A stretch of 64,000 nucleotides of DNA from a bacterium (GTDB taxonomy: Bacteria; Myxococcota_A; Bradymonadia; Bradymonadales; Bradymonadaceae), in the NCBI GenBank assembly GCA_030427705.1, contig JAUIBR010000006.1, positions 124,001 through 188,000 on the forward strand, given 5' to 3'. The position numbers were made by a program, and so were the translations under genes. Below the pieces are notes generated by a model. It did not search any database. It worked only from the letters and a program-made list of their open reading frames with translations, and was not told where the DNA came from. Position 1 is the first letter of the stretch. Every line of letters starts with the position of its first letter. Shown here one piece after another: positions 8,688 to 17,635 of this stretch.

Positions 8688-9986
8688 ATGGCTGAAACGA
8701 TTACCATAGAGGTCTATCACGGCGGGGCCTGGCACGATGCATTTGATGTCACCTTTTCCGAACCCGCTGGCGGCTTTGCAAGCCGCACCACTGCGGCCTA
8801 TCGAAATGAGTATGTTGGCGAACATGTAGATCAATTGGGCTCGGTTCAGGAGCACGCGGTAGGGGTTCGATATCCGGTCGATTTTGAAGTGTGGGCACAA
8901 GAGGCTTGGCCAGCGTTCTTGCTGGATGTCATGCCATCGGGCGCGGCGCGCAGATGGTGGCGACGACGGCTCGCCACACGGGATCTCACCGAGAACGAGC
9001 TCTCGTTCAAACTACTGCGGGATCACACAACCTCCCCGATTGGAAACCTACGCGTGAAGTCGGAACGACCTGACATTCAACCTGTCGCGTTCTCGAAAGA
9101 AGATGTCTGTCGACGAGATGTCTCGTTCCTTGACTATGCCATCGAATCGGGAGCCGCTATTGGCGGCGCGACCGGAGCCGGAGGGGATGCGCCAAAGGTA
9201 CTGTTGGTCGAGGATGCTGACGGCAACGTGTATCCCGAAGGTACGCTTCCTGACGAAGCTGTGCGTAAGAGTTGGCTCGTGAAATGGCCGCGCGGCCAAG
9301 ATCGAGACCGAGACCGTCTGGTCCTGTACGCCGAACACCTTTATGCAGAAGCGATGGCTACAATCGGATTGGACATCCGAGTTGGAGAACACCACAAATT
9401 CGAAGACAGCAAGCCCAGCGTTTGGTTTCCACGATTTGACCGCCTCCCAACCGAACAAGGACTTGAGCGGCTCGCCGTTGAGTCATTCTATTCGATGGCA
9501 GGGATTTCAGTTCACGGTGCTTCTGCAACCCACTTCGAGTACATCGCTGCCTTGATGCAGGTCTGCGAAGCGGACCAGCGAGAGGACTTTGTGAGTGAAA
9601 TCATTTGCCGTGACATCCTCGACCTGATCGTTGGCAACTCGGACAATCATGGGCGAAACCGCGCTATCATTCGCAATGGGGGTATTCGCCTCGCGCCCTA
9701 TTATGACGTTGCACCGATGGTGATGGACCCTGAAGGCGTCGTCAGAACCTCACGCTGGGGCGACTTCGAACGCGGCGGCCAAATCGATTGGGTCGGCGTG
9801 TTTGAGCACGTCGGACAATGGGCGGACGAGTTGACGGTGCGCGAAAACGTCCAGAGATTCGCCAGCCAATTACTGGACCTACCCGATGCGCTACGCGACC
9901 TGAACCTCCCCGACGAAGTCTTCGACTTTCCCCGCATTCATCTCAAAGACGCCCGCGCCACGCTCAAACAATGGGGCCTGCTGTGA
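8688..9986 (+). CDS. hipA: HipA-family Ser/Thr kinase toxin
   Basis: A 432-residue HipA-like kinase. In characterised members this enzyme phosphorylates an aminoacyl-tRNA synthetase or similar target and causes growth arrest. Visible motifs are the Gly-rich segment AIGGATGAGGDAPKVLL (ATP/ejectable loop region), SWLVKWPRG with the nucleotide-binding Lys, the catalytic loop LIVGNSDNHGRN with Asp and Asn, and LAPYYDVAPM in place of DFG. HipA N-terminal features (GLxxDVMPSG...RR) are seen at PAFLLDVMPSGAARR. ATG 8688 (MAETITIEV) is preferred; 8676 and 8679 are in-frame alternatives. The antitoxin gene follows with a 4-nt overlap, the reverse of the E. coli hipBA order. Confidence 0.9.
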   Translation: MAETITIEVYHGGAWHDAFDVTFSEPAGGFASRTTAAYRNEYVGEHVDQLGSVQEHAVGVRYPVDFEVWAQEAWPAFLLDVMPSGAARRWWRRRLATRDLTENELSFKLLRDHTTSPIGNLRVKSERPDIQPVAFSKEDVCRRDVSFLDYAIESGAAIGGATGAGGDAPKVLLVEDADGNVYPEGTLPDEAVRKSWLVKWPRGQDRDRDRLVLYAEHLYAEAMATIGLDIRVGEHHKFEDSKPSVWFPRFDRLPTEQGLERLAVESFYSMAGISVHGASATHFEYIAALMQVCEADQREDFVSEIICRDILDLIVGNSDNHGRNRAIIRNGGIRLAPYYDVAPMVMDPEGVVRTSRWGDFERGGQIDWVGVFEHVGQWADELTVRENVQRFASQLLDLPDALRDLNLPDEVFDFPRIHLKDARATLKQWGLL

Positions 9987-10243
9987 ATATCGAAGAACGC
10001 GATGCCTTCTACGATCGATTGGTTGAGGCTGTTGAACGCGGTGAGTGGACGTGGGGAGAGGCGATTCGCCGGCTGCGAAAGGACGTGGCTGGGATGAACC
10101 AAAAAACCTTCGCCAAGGTGACGAAGGTCTCGGAGCGCTCACTGCGCCAGCTTGAAAAGGATGAAGGAAACCCGACGGTGGCTACGCTGAACGCGGTGCT
10201 CAAACCGTTTGGGTTGAAACTGGGTTTCCTAAGGAATTCCTAA
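9983..10243 (+). CDS. hipB: HipB-like XRE antitoxin
   Basis: An 86-residue DNA-binding antitoxin with an XRE helix-turn-helix: MNQKTFAKVTKVSERSLRQL followed by EKDEGNPTVATLNAVLKPFG. In known pairs HipB binds HipA and represses the operon. The GTG at 9983 overlaps the hipA stop codon (GTGA), which suggests translational coupling; an in-frame ATG at 9971 would add four residues. The N-terminal extension DRLVEAVERGEWTWGEAIRRLRKD is longer than in E. coli HipB. The gene converges with the VIT/vWA gene, 21 bp away. Confidence 0.85.
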   Translation: MNIEERDAFYDRLVEAVERGEWTWGEAIRRLRKDVAGMNQKTFAKVTKVSERSLRQLEKDEGNPTVATLNAVLKPFGLKLGFLRNS

Positions 10244-10264
10244 GGACCTAAGGGTCTCAAGGAC

Positions 10265-12361
10265 TTAAGCCTGCTTCTTTCTGCGACGGCGGGATGCCCA
10301 GCCGGCTGCGCCCATCAGGAGTAGGCCGCCGATGGTGCCTGGTTCTGGGGCACCGCTTACGAATGACATGCTTGGGGCCGGGTTGAGGCTCTCGGTTTGC
10401 GTACCATTCGGTTGCGAGTTGGTTGGAACATCGGCGACGGCGACGAATGAGGTCCATTGCGTCATCAGGCGGTACTCCAAACCCATGTGCGTGACGGCGG
10501 TCTTGAGCTCCTCTTCGTCCATCCCGAAGACGCGGCGGTCTGGGTGCGACGTCATGTCTTGCATAAGCGCTTTGACTCGGGTCCGGGCCCAGGTCTGCTG
10601 GATCGCAACGCCGCGCGTGTCGGTTCCGGCCAACGTGGCCTTCACAGGGATGGTGACGCGCTTGCCGCCAACCATGCCGTGTACGTTGAAAACCGTCTCA
10701 CCAGGCTGAGCGTAGCTGCCGACCAAGCGGACCGACTGACCTGCGAACAGGTCCGGAATGCGGCGAGGATAGACGTCGGTGACGGTGTCACCCCAGTCGA
10801 CTTCGATGTCGGTCATGACTGGTGATTGCAGGCGCTCAGCAAGCTCGGTCGCGACGTGGTCAACGTTTTCGTGCGGGTCGATGTAGCGGGTGAAGCCGCG
10901 GCCAACGTTGCCGATCTCGTCCATCAGGTACGTGTTCACGCCGTTGCCAACCCCGATTGCGTAGAGGCGCGAGTTGCCGATGCGCTCGTCGACAAGCTTG
11001 AGTATTTCGAAGTCGTTGCCGATGTAGCCGTCGGTCAAAAACGTCACCAGACGCAGGGTTTCAGGGTCGCCAGGCACATCCAAAGCCTGCTTGATGCCCG
11101 AGCTCATCATCGTTCCGCCGCCTCCGTAGAGGTTGTTGACGTAGTCGATGCCGCGCTCAACGTTGTCTGGTGTGGCCAAGAGTGGCTCGGTCGAGAACTC
11201 GGTCGCGGTATCGCTGAAGCGAATCACGCGGAAGGTATCGGTCGGACGAAGGTTCTTCAGCGCCTTGCGCATGAACGCCTTGCTCGCCTCCATCGGCGGT
11301 CCAGACATCGAGCCGGAGCAGTCCAAGAGGAAGACCATTTCGCGCTTCATCACGGGACCTGCAGGGACTTCGGGGGCCTCCAACAGGACCGATACGTGGC
11401 CCTGGTTGAGCGACGGATTCCATGAAGACATCAGGCCTGCGGTCGGGTCCTCAACCGCATAGCGCCACTGAAGTTCAAAGTGCTTGTTGTCCAGCACGCG
11501 GCTCTTGGCGAGCTCGACCTTCCAATCGCCGGTAGCGATGCGGTTCGTGACGACCTTGTGTGATGCGCTTTCTACGCGGTCCAAAGGCAGGCCACTATCG
11601 ATACGGACATTGATTGAAACGCGGTCTGAATCCAATGTCGCTGGGTCTGCGTCCTCAGGATTGCCTTCGACCACTTCAGCCTGTTCGCCGCCGATTGTAT
11701 TGGCGCTGAGGTCAGCCGGATTGAATCGAGGACCAACAATCAGCGGTAGAGTCAGCTCGTAGTTTCCGTCGAATTTTCGTACGGCGTGCACGTAGTCGAT
11801 CTTGATCTCAATCGCGTCCTTCGCGCCGATATTGGCGACGTTCTGCGTGAAGACGTTGGGCCGCTTCTGCACCAGAAGGCTGGCCGACTTTCCTTCGGAC
11901 TTCGCTTTCTCGAACGTCTTTTTGGCTTCGACCTTCTCTTTGATTTCCGCGCGGATTCGCTGGTCTCCGACGATCATCGTCATGTCGTGCACGGCGGCAT
12001 CACGGTTCAGCGGGAACTCGTAGACAGCGTGAATCTGCTCGTCAGTCGGGTTTTCGAAACGCTGCGTGAGCGCGACGTGGACCAGGTCGCCTCGGACCTC
12101 AACATCGTAGTCAGTCTTGAGCGCAGGCATCGCAACCTGTTGACCATCGATGATGGCAACCAACTGCCCTCCGCGATCGACGTCGTCCATCGTCCCCATG
12201 CGTGGAGGCTGTTGTTGGTAGTTGTAGTTGGTCGTGCGCGACTGCGCCTCGTACGCCGAGAACGTGAAGATACCGACGACGGCGACCATCGTGAACAGGG
12301 TTAAGAAGAAGAAGCCGCCGGCGACGGCTGTGATTGTGATGAGTCTCTTTTTGAGTGCCAT
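10265..12361 (-). CDS. VIT and von Willebrand A domain protein with PEP-CTERM tail
   Basis: A 698-residue surface protein. It has an N-terminal membrane segment (about residues 8-32), a VIT domain (about 65-170, ALTQRFENP...AVYEFPLN), a vWA domain with MIDAS motif DCSGSMSG, and an extended beta region. The C-terminus is a PEP-CTERM signal: APEPGTIGG, a hydrophobic helix, then RRRRKK. Exosortases cleave such tails and move the protein to the surface. VIT/vWA proteins are the single target of the proteobacterial dedicated sortase system; here the partner is an exosortase encoded at 17868-19307. The ATG at 12361 has GAGG at good spacing. The two-component kinase gene lies directly upstream. Confidence 0.9.
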   Translation of the reverse strand: MALKKRLITITAVAGGFFFLTLFTMVAVVGIFTFSAYEAQSRTTNYNYQQQPPRMGTMDDVDRGGQLVAIIDGQQVAMPALKTDYDVEVRGDLVHVALTQRFENPTDEQIHAVYEFPLNRDAAVHDMTMIVGDQRIRAEIKEKVEAKKTFEKAKSEGKSASLLVQKRPNVFTQNVANIGAKDAIEIKIDYVHAVRKFDGNYELTLPLIVGPRFNPADLSANTIGGEQAEVVEGNPEDADPATLDSDRVSINVRIDSGLPLDRVESASHKVVTNRIATGDWKVELAKSRVLDNKHFELQWRYAVEDPTAGLMSSWNPSLNQGHVSVLLEAPEVPAGPVMKREMVFLLDCSGSMSGPPMEASKAFMRKALKNLRPTDTFRVIRFSDTATEFSTEPLLATPDNVERGIDYVNNLYGGGGTMMSSGIKQALDVPGDPETLRLVTFLTDGYIGNDFEILKLVDERIGNSRLYAIGVGNGVNTYLMDEIGNVGRGFTRYIDPHENVDHVATELAERLQSPVMTDIEVDWGDTVTDVYPRRIPDLFAGQSVRLVGSYAQPGETVFNVHGMVGGKRVTIPVKATLAGTDTRGVAIQQTWARTRVKALMQDMTSHPDRRVFGMDEEELKTAVTHMGLEYRLMTQWTSFVAVADVPTNSQPNGTQTESLNPAPSMSFVSGAPEPGTIGGLLLMGAAGWASRRRRKKQA

Positions 12362-12482
12362 GATTTGCCTCGTGGTCATTGGTTACGAGACTAATTTGGC
12401 AGCGGGGTTTGGAGTGGGGATTGAAGGTTTGTGGAGAAATTGTGCAGACGTCGCTTTGCGCTGATTGCGGCGCTTCGCGCGC

Positions 12483-12540
12483 GACAATTGTCTGCGAACG
12501 TCGATTTCCGGCATTGCTTCGCTCGCCGGAGACAATTGTC
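12483..12540. promoter_or_regulatory. Paired GACAATTGTC palindromes upstream of the VIT/vWA gene
   Basis: The perfect 10-bp palindrome GACAATTGTC occurs at 12483-12492 and 12531-12540, centres 48 bp apart, 122-180 bp upstream of the ATG at 12361. Between them is a further inverted repeat TCCGGC (12507-12512) / GCCGGA (12525-12530) enclosing GAGCGAAGC. They could be operator sites, for example for the adjacent response regulator. The location in a repeat-rich spacer is a caution. Confidence 0.4.
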
Positions 12541-12602
12541 GCAACGCAATGGTCGCGTAGGCAATCCGCACGAGGGCGAGCAACGCGAAGCTCGAGAAAT
12601 AG

Positions 12603-14213
12603 TCACCTGAGTTCGAGGCGGAAACGAGCCTCCGTTCGATCTAGAAGACGAAGCGTGGCACCATGCGATTCCGCTAATCTGGCGGAGATGCTTAGGCCCA
12701 GACCCGTGCCGCCGGATTCGCGGCCGGTCGTGAAGAAGGCGTCGAAGATCTTTTGGGCGTTGCCTTCCGAGATACCGTCACCGCTGTCCCAAACATCGAT
12801 GGCGATCACGCCCTGGGTTAGCTGCTTTTTGTGGCTTCGGACCTCGCGGACCAAAACATGAATCGGCGCTTCGCCATACTTGCGGGCGTTCTCGACCAGG
12901 TTGTTCAGGATACGGTCCAGCACGGCTTCGGGCATGTTTACTGTGGTTTCGTCGATGGTGACGTCGAGCTCGACGTCATCCGGGCACCACGAATTTATAT
13001 ATGCCACTATTTTACATGGTTCGCCTTCGGTGGGTTGTTCGGCCCTGGCGAGTTCGTGGAGGCGCGTGATGAGCTGGTCCATACGCCGCGTGTCTTTCTC
13101 GATGTTTGCCAGGAAGCGGTCGCGACGCTCCACGTCCATCTCGTCGATATGGTCGACTAGCAGTTCGACTGCTCCCAAGGTCGAGGCAATGGGTGTCTTG
13201 AGCTCGTGTGCGACCGCCCGCGCGAAGGCCTGCACGTACTCGCGACGCTCCTCAAGTTCGGTGGCCATCTCGACCATGGCATGCGAGAGCTCGTGAAACT
13301 CCGCCGTCACCGGGCGTTTGATCATCTCAGGACTTTCACCAGATTGAACACGTCGAGCCTGTCGGATGAGCGCTCGAATCGGGGCATTGATGGCGAACGT
13401 GGTGAGCAGCGAGATGACCAAGACCAACGCGATTAACAAGAGGCCATACAGCGAAAACGTCTGCCGATTATCATAGACCGCTTTTTGCAAACTCACCGGC
13501 GTCCGGCTCGCCACAACCGCCCCAACCACGCGGCCTTCGTTGACTATTGGCGCGGCGATGAACACCCGAATTGGGTAGGGACGGCTCAAAGAATCCAACG
13601 ATGTTTCGGGTTCGTCCACGGTCCGCTCACGCACCATGTGAACAACTTCGCCAGTCAGTGCGCGATCAACTTCTGGGCCCTTCAACGCCAGTTTGGATTC
13701 CCCACGTGTTGAAACCACGATTGTGCCGTTCGTATCGACCACACGAATCCCGCTCAGCGTCACTTCCTGCGCCGCGCGAAGCACGCGGTAGATTTGCGGG
13801 CCGACATCGTGTGCAACCGGCTCGACCACCTCAGTTGGCAGCGGGTCTTCCCCCTCCGCAACAATCTCGACTTCAGTCAGGTCAAGCTTCACCGGGCTGG
13901 GCCGAAACCGCTTCTGACCATCTTCGGAGACAACCGGCGGCACCCAGTTTGTCGGAGCTACCCCGTAAGTCTCAGGCGCAATCCCGCGCCGCCGAAGCTC
14001 GGGACGCAGGCGATCCAGGTAGGCTGCTTCGGTAAACGCTACCTGTGAAATCAACTCGGCTTCGGTCTGTCGAATCAGCTCGTTGTCGTAGAGCCGCAAC
14101 GCACCGACACCGGCCAGTGGCAACAAGAAGACCATGAGGCTGACCGCGGTCAGGACGGTCCGCACCTTTGGCAGGGTGTTAGGTCTTGGGTTTTGGCTAT
14201 TGGGTCGGGTCAC
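12603..14213 (-). CDS. Membrane sensor histidine kinase of the dedicated exosortase system
   Basis: A 536-residue kinase. It has a first membrane segment at about residues 20-40, a large periplasmic sensor (41-250) with a dCache-like core (RVVDTNGTIVVSTRGE, FIAAPIVNEGRVVGAVVAS), a second membrane segment at about 253-275, HAMP, HisKA with His336 in AHELKTPIAST, and an HATPase domain (NLVENARKYG, DSGDGI, GGTGLGLSI). It resembles the kinases of the proteobacterial dedicated sortase system, consistent with the VIT/vWA gene downstream. It starts at GTG 14213. The first 15 residues (NSQNPRPN) come from an AACCAAG-type repeat, so GTG 14165 is an alternative. Its regulator gene is 2.7 kb away across two inserted genes. 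Confidence 0.87.
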   Translation of the reverse strand: MTRPNSQNPRPNTLPKVRTVLTAVSLMVFLLPLAGVGALRLYDNELIRQTEAELISQVAFTEAAYLDRLRPELRRRGIAPETYGVAPTNWVPPVVSEDGQKRFRPSPVKLDLTEVEIVAEGEDPLPTEVVEPVAHDVGPQIYRVLRAAQEVTLSGIRVVDTNGTIVVSTRGESKLALKGPEVDRALTGEVVHMVRERTVDEPETSLDSLSRPYPIRVFIAAPIVNEGRVVGAVVASRTPVSLQKAVYDNRQTFSLYGLLLIALVLVISLLTTFAINAPIRALIRQARRVQSGESPEMIKRPVTAEFHELSHAMVEMATELEERREYVQAFARAVAHELKTPIASTLGAVELLVDHIDEMDVERRDRFLANIEKDTRRMDQLITRLHELARAEQPTEGEPCKIVAYINSWCPDDVELDVTIDETTVNMPEAVLDRILNNLVENARKYGEAPIHVLVREVRSHKKQLTQGVIAIDVWDSGDGISEGNAQKIFDAFFTTGRESGGTGLGLSISARLAESHGATLRLLDRTEARFRLELR

Positions 14214-14537
14214 GGATATTAGCTTTGGCTGTCGGCTTTTCGCAGTTGGCTACCGGCTACCACCTGATCGGGCTAGCGTCGACCAATTGTAACATGCTCC
14301 TTAACTCGCCCGCTCCCTCGGATTCAAACACCACGTTTTGTGGATGTCCTTCATTGTGTGGGCGGATTACCTCTTCGAGCCGACTCGCTTCCGTGTCCAG
14401 CACTTTGATCGATAAAAGCCAATACAATATGAACACTTAAGAAAGTGTTTGACGCCCCCCCCCCCCCTTTCTGATACCATTCCTATGGTGTCGATTCTTG
14501 GCACATTTATAATTCTAATCTTCCAAAAGGGGGAATC
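14214..14537. other. Intergenic region with hairpin and 13-C tract
   Basis: About 320 bp between divergent genes. It holds a copy of the imperfect inverted repeat TTAGCTTTGGCTGTCGGC (14219-14236) matched at 16898-16916. It also holds a 7-bp hairpin AACACTT-AAGA-AAGTGTT (14432-14449) and a run of 13 C (14455-14467), 70 bp before the next start codon. No gene is seen; a short frame at 14186-14440 has no supporting features. Confidence 0.7.
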
Positions 14538-15593
14538 ATGAAACTGAAGCTATTCATTTCAACCATGCTTGCATGTGTGGGTATTTCAACGCATGCGTCT
14601 GCAGTCACACTATCTGAGTGCACCGTCGGTCTGGACTGCAACTGTTCTGGCTACAGCGGTGCCGGATTCGACGAATGCAACACGTTCACCACACCGATGG
14701 ATCCGGGCAACCCAGCGACGGTTCGGTCTGCGTTCAATCTGAGCTACACTACGTCTGGCGGACAGCTAGATTCTGTGGAGGTAGAATTGAACAACTCTCA
14801 GGCGAGAATTCTAACAACCATGCGAGCTAGCTGGGTTGATCGTGACGACATCAATGACTACCTGAATGAGCTGGTGTTCGGTTCACTGACGCCACCTGCC
14901 GGAGTCGATAAGGTCGACATTTGTGATTTCGATACGTTTTGGAACAACTATAAGCAAGGTGGGAGCATCGGGCGTTTTGATGTACAGTCGAAGAATTGGG
15001 CGAGCAGTCAGTTCCAAAATGCGATTCTGAGTGTGCTTGCAAACGCAGACGGTGAGATTGTTGTCGATGACATCGTTGTCGCAGAGGTCGTGAATCTGTC
15101 CACACCGGGTTGCGCAACGGGATCACACGGAGGTCTCGAAGTCGAACAGTGCTCCAACTTATTTTTGGTTCCCAATGATGACTTGGAGGAGGTTGAAGAG
15201 GTTTGCGGAGAAGAAGTCGTTCCCAACAGCTACTTTTTGGAGTTGGGACAGAATGTCGTCCAGGTGACTGACTCCGCCGAGACTGAGTTAGAATTCGGAA
15301 TCGACCAGAACGACGAAATCTTCGTCGTTCGAGTCCCACAAGCGGACCGAATCGAAGTGTTTGGCTTGTACTACACTGCTGGTGCGGCCTCCATACTGTT
15401 CGATGGAGAGACTGACCCCACGCGAGTCCGAGACTACGACGCAGCCCTTCAATCACATAGAGCTTATGGGACGTGTGGCTACAGTGAAACGATTGAAGGT
15501 TCCGATGAGGTGGTCATGGACGGCAATACCGCTGCTGGTGATGTCCCACAATCCGGCGGTTATGATAGCTGTCCAAGCCGATTGGGGAGCTAG
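14538..15593 (+). CDS. Secreted protein of unknown function
   Basis: A 351-residue exported protein. The signal peptide MKLKLFISTMLACVGISTHASA would be cut after ASA. The N-terminus of the mature protein is Cys-rich (SECTVGLDCNCSGYSGAGFDEC), with further Cys pairs near residues 190-230 and the C-terminus. No domain is recognised; the body is acidic and predicted to be mostly beta strand. A strong ribosome site AGGGGG precedes the ATG. The stop codon abuts the ATG of the next gene, so the two form an operon. Both lie on the opposite strand to, and in the middle of, the exosortase system. The upstream 13-C tract may affect expression. Confidence 0.75.
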   Translation: MKLKLFISTMLACVGISTHASAVTLSECTVGLDCNCSGYSGAGFDECNTFTTPMDPGNPATVRSAFNLSYTTSGGQLDSVEVELNNSQARILTTMRASWVDRDDINDYLNELVFGSLTPPAGVDKVDICDFDTFWNNYKQGGSIGRFDVQSKNWASSQFQNAILSVLANADGEIVVDDIVVAEVVNLSTPGCATGSHGGLEVEQCSNLFLVPNDDLEEVEEVCGEEVVPNSYFLELGQNVVQVTDSAETELEFGIDQNDEIFVVRVPQADRIEVFGLYYTAGAASILFDGETDPTRVRDYDAALQSHRAYGTCGYSETIEGSDEVVMDGNTAAGDVPQSGGYDSCPSRLGS

Positions 15594-16865
15594 ATGCGTA
15601 TCCTCCATCACATTTCACCGCTTCTGATCACATTTTTTGCATTTGCATGTTCCAAGCACGATGCGTCACACGCATTGGACCTGAACAGGCAAGACATGAA
15701 CGGTTCAGATCTGCATGTGGTGGAGGACCTTTCCGCCGATGCCACGGATGTTGGATTGGACCAGATGGATGCCCATCTTGATGCCTACATTCCACCTGAA
15801 TCATGTGATGTTTGTCAGCCCGGCTGCGATGGGATTCCTCGGATCGAGATCGATGTCCCATTCTACATTCCCAATGAATCATATGTGGCGTCGCCGTATA
15901 CTGAAGAGGAAATCCGCGAAAAAATACCGGAGTCAGGAACACGAGTTCAGCGACTTCCAAGAGCACCAGCCAAACCAGGCCCCGACGGTACGTCTGCTGG
16001 AATCTGGACGCCTGCTGGCGAGGATTTGATCTTCGATTTGACGTTCGGTGTCTCCCAGGAGATCGATGCGATGATGCACTTCACTGTGTTGGTCGGAGAA
16101 ATACCCATTGAGTTTGACGTCACCGATAAGTCTCAGGAAGGTGAGTGGCAGCATTCGTCCGACCGTGGCGTTGTGCGATTTCCCGCAACCGGGCAAATTG
16201 GACGGTTTGCAGTCCGCATCGATAAGGACAATCTGACTCCGGGCGAAATGAACTCAGTGTTTGTCGCAATGCATGCCATCGAAGGCAGATTGTATAAGGT
16301 TCGAAATCAAAACAAATTCACCGTCTATGTGGGAGGATTTGACATCCCAGAGATGCCATGTGTTGAGCAACAGACGCGATCTCTGGAATCCGCAGCGGAG
16401 TCCGAATTGCAGGCGGGTCGGTTCGAGATGATGATCCATGGTAAACTGGAGTCCAGAGAAGATGAGGAAAACGGAATCACGTTAAAACCGGGCGAGACCA
16501 TTGAAGTCAAGTTCTTCGACCGAGCGTACACGCCTACTTCCGCTGGGGGTAATGTGCCATCGGCGGTCGCAGCATTTTTGGATGGACGAATGATTACAGA
16601 GCCATTTCGATTCCTAGCCTACGATCGAACCGGGTTACCGCGGCGAAATTATGTTTCGTATCGAAACTCGTTCATGTTCACCGCTCCCGACACTCCCGGA
16701 GTGTACGCACTTTGGTTAATGGGGTGGTTTGGGCCGATGCGGCCTGAGGTCTGGTATGATGGAATGCGACTTGGCAATGGCAGCGAGTACTTTCCGAATG
16801 CAAATGGGTTTGCAAGCAGTTCGCTCTATGGTTCAGGCGTTGTCCTGATAACGGTTGAGGAATGA
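15594..16865 (+). CDS. Lipoprotein of unknown function
   Basis: A 423-residue lipoprotein, lipobox FAFAC with Cys19, then an Asp/Met-rich spacer (DMNGSDLHVVEDLSADATD) like that of the lipoprotein at 3786-4742. A short CDVCQPGC cluster follows. The body contains several predicted beta-sandwich segments (for example VYVGGFDIPE and FMFTAPDTPGVYALWLMGWF), the last resembling an Ig-like or DUF-type terminal strand set, but no family is recognised. It starts immediately after the stop of the preceding gene. The partner protein is secreted, so the pair may form a surface complex; that is inference only. Confidence 0.72.
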   Translation: MRILHHISPLLITFFAFACSKHDASHALDLNRQDMNGSDLHVVEDLSADATDVGLDQMDAHLDAYIPPESCDVCQPGCDGIPRIEIDVPFYIPNESYVASPYTEEEIREKIPESGTRVQRLPRAPAKPGPDGTSAGIWTPAGEDLIFDLTFGVSQEIDAMMHFTVLVGEIPIEFDVTDKSQEGEWQHSSDRGVVRFPATGQIGRFAVRIDKDNLTPGEMNSVFVAMHAIEGRLYKVRNQNKFTVYVGGFDIPEMPCVEQQTRSLESAAESELQAGRFEMMIHGKLESREDEENGITLKPGETIEVKFFDRAYTPTSAGGNVPSAVAAFLDGRMITEPFRFLAYDRTGLPRRNYVSYRNSFMFTAPDTPGVYALWLMGWFGPMRPEVWYDGMRLGNGSEYFPNANGFASSSLYGSGVVLITVEE

Positions 16866-16912
16866 GCACACGGTCGACTGATGAACCAGTTCCTCCCGCC
16901 AACAGCCAATAG

Positions 16913-17614
16913 CTAACCGTCAACGGCTTTCGCAAGCCTATAACCTACGCCGTGGACCGTCTCGATTGGGGCAGCGTCGATTGCCTCGAATTTCTTTCGA
17001 ATATGGCGCACATGGCTGTCGATCGTTCGATCGGAAACCACCACATTATGGTCGTCGTAGGCCAGTCGCATGAGTGCTTCACGCGAGTAAACTTTTGTGG
17101 GGTAGCGCATCATGCCCCACACCATCATGAACTCCGTCTTCGTCAGTTCTATTGCGTGGTCGCCCCAAAACGCCTCGAACGATGTGCGGTCTAGCTTGAG
17201 CTCCCCGTGCTCCATTATTTCCGCGTCATCCGCAGGCGCTTTTCCTCCACCATCGAGCTCCAAACGACGCATCATCGCCTTCACGCGCGCCACCAATTCG
17301 CGCGGGCTAAACGGTTTGGCGATGTAGTCATCCGCACCCAATTCGAGGCCCAGAACCTTATCGATCTCATCGTCTCGGGATGACAGAAAGATGATGGGCG
17401 TCGCCGCTTCTGCCCGAATCTTGCGGCAGACTTCCGTGCCATCCATCTCGGGCATCATGACGTCTAGGACGATGAGTTGGTGAACGGCGGGGTCGAATAG
17501 ATCCAACCCTTGTTTGCCATCGGCCGCTTCATCAACATCGAAGTTCGCTTGTTCCAGCGCGAAGCGGACAACGTCTCGTATATGGGGGTCGTCATCGACA
17601 ATTAGAATCTTCAT
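16913..17614 (-). CDS. OmpR-family response regulator of the dedicated exosortase system
   Basis: A 233-residue regulator. The receiver domain has the acidic pocket VDDDP (Asp7-9), phospho-acceptor Asp51 in LIVLDVMMPEMDG and Lys100 in YIAKPFSPREL. The C-terminal winged helix has the typical LTKTEFMMVW, YSREALMRLAY and VVSDRTIDSHVRHIRKKF, ending HGVGYRLAK. It is the natural partner of the kinase at 12603-14213. Co-location with exosortase and VIT/vWA genes suggests control of that surface protein. The ATG at 17614 starts directly at the first receiver strand. Confidence 0.9.
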   Translation of the reverse strand: MKILIVDDDPHIRDVVRFALEQANFDVDEAADGKQGLDLFDPAVHQLIVLDVMMPEMDGTEVCRKIRAEAATPIIFLSSRDDEIDKVLGLELGADDYIAKPFSPRELVARVKAMMRRLELDGGGKAPADDAEIMEHGELKLDRTSFEAFWGDHAIELTKTEFMMVWGMMRYPTKVYSREALMRLAYDDHNVVVSDRTIDSHVRHIRKKFEAIDAAPIETVHGVGYRLAKAVDG

Positions 17615-17635
17615 ATCGGCATCATGCTACCACCG

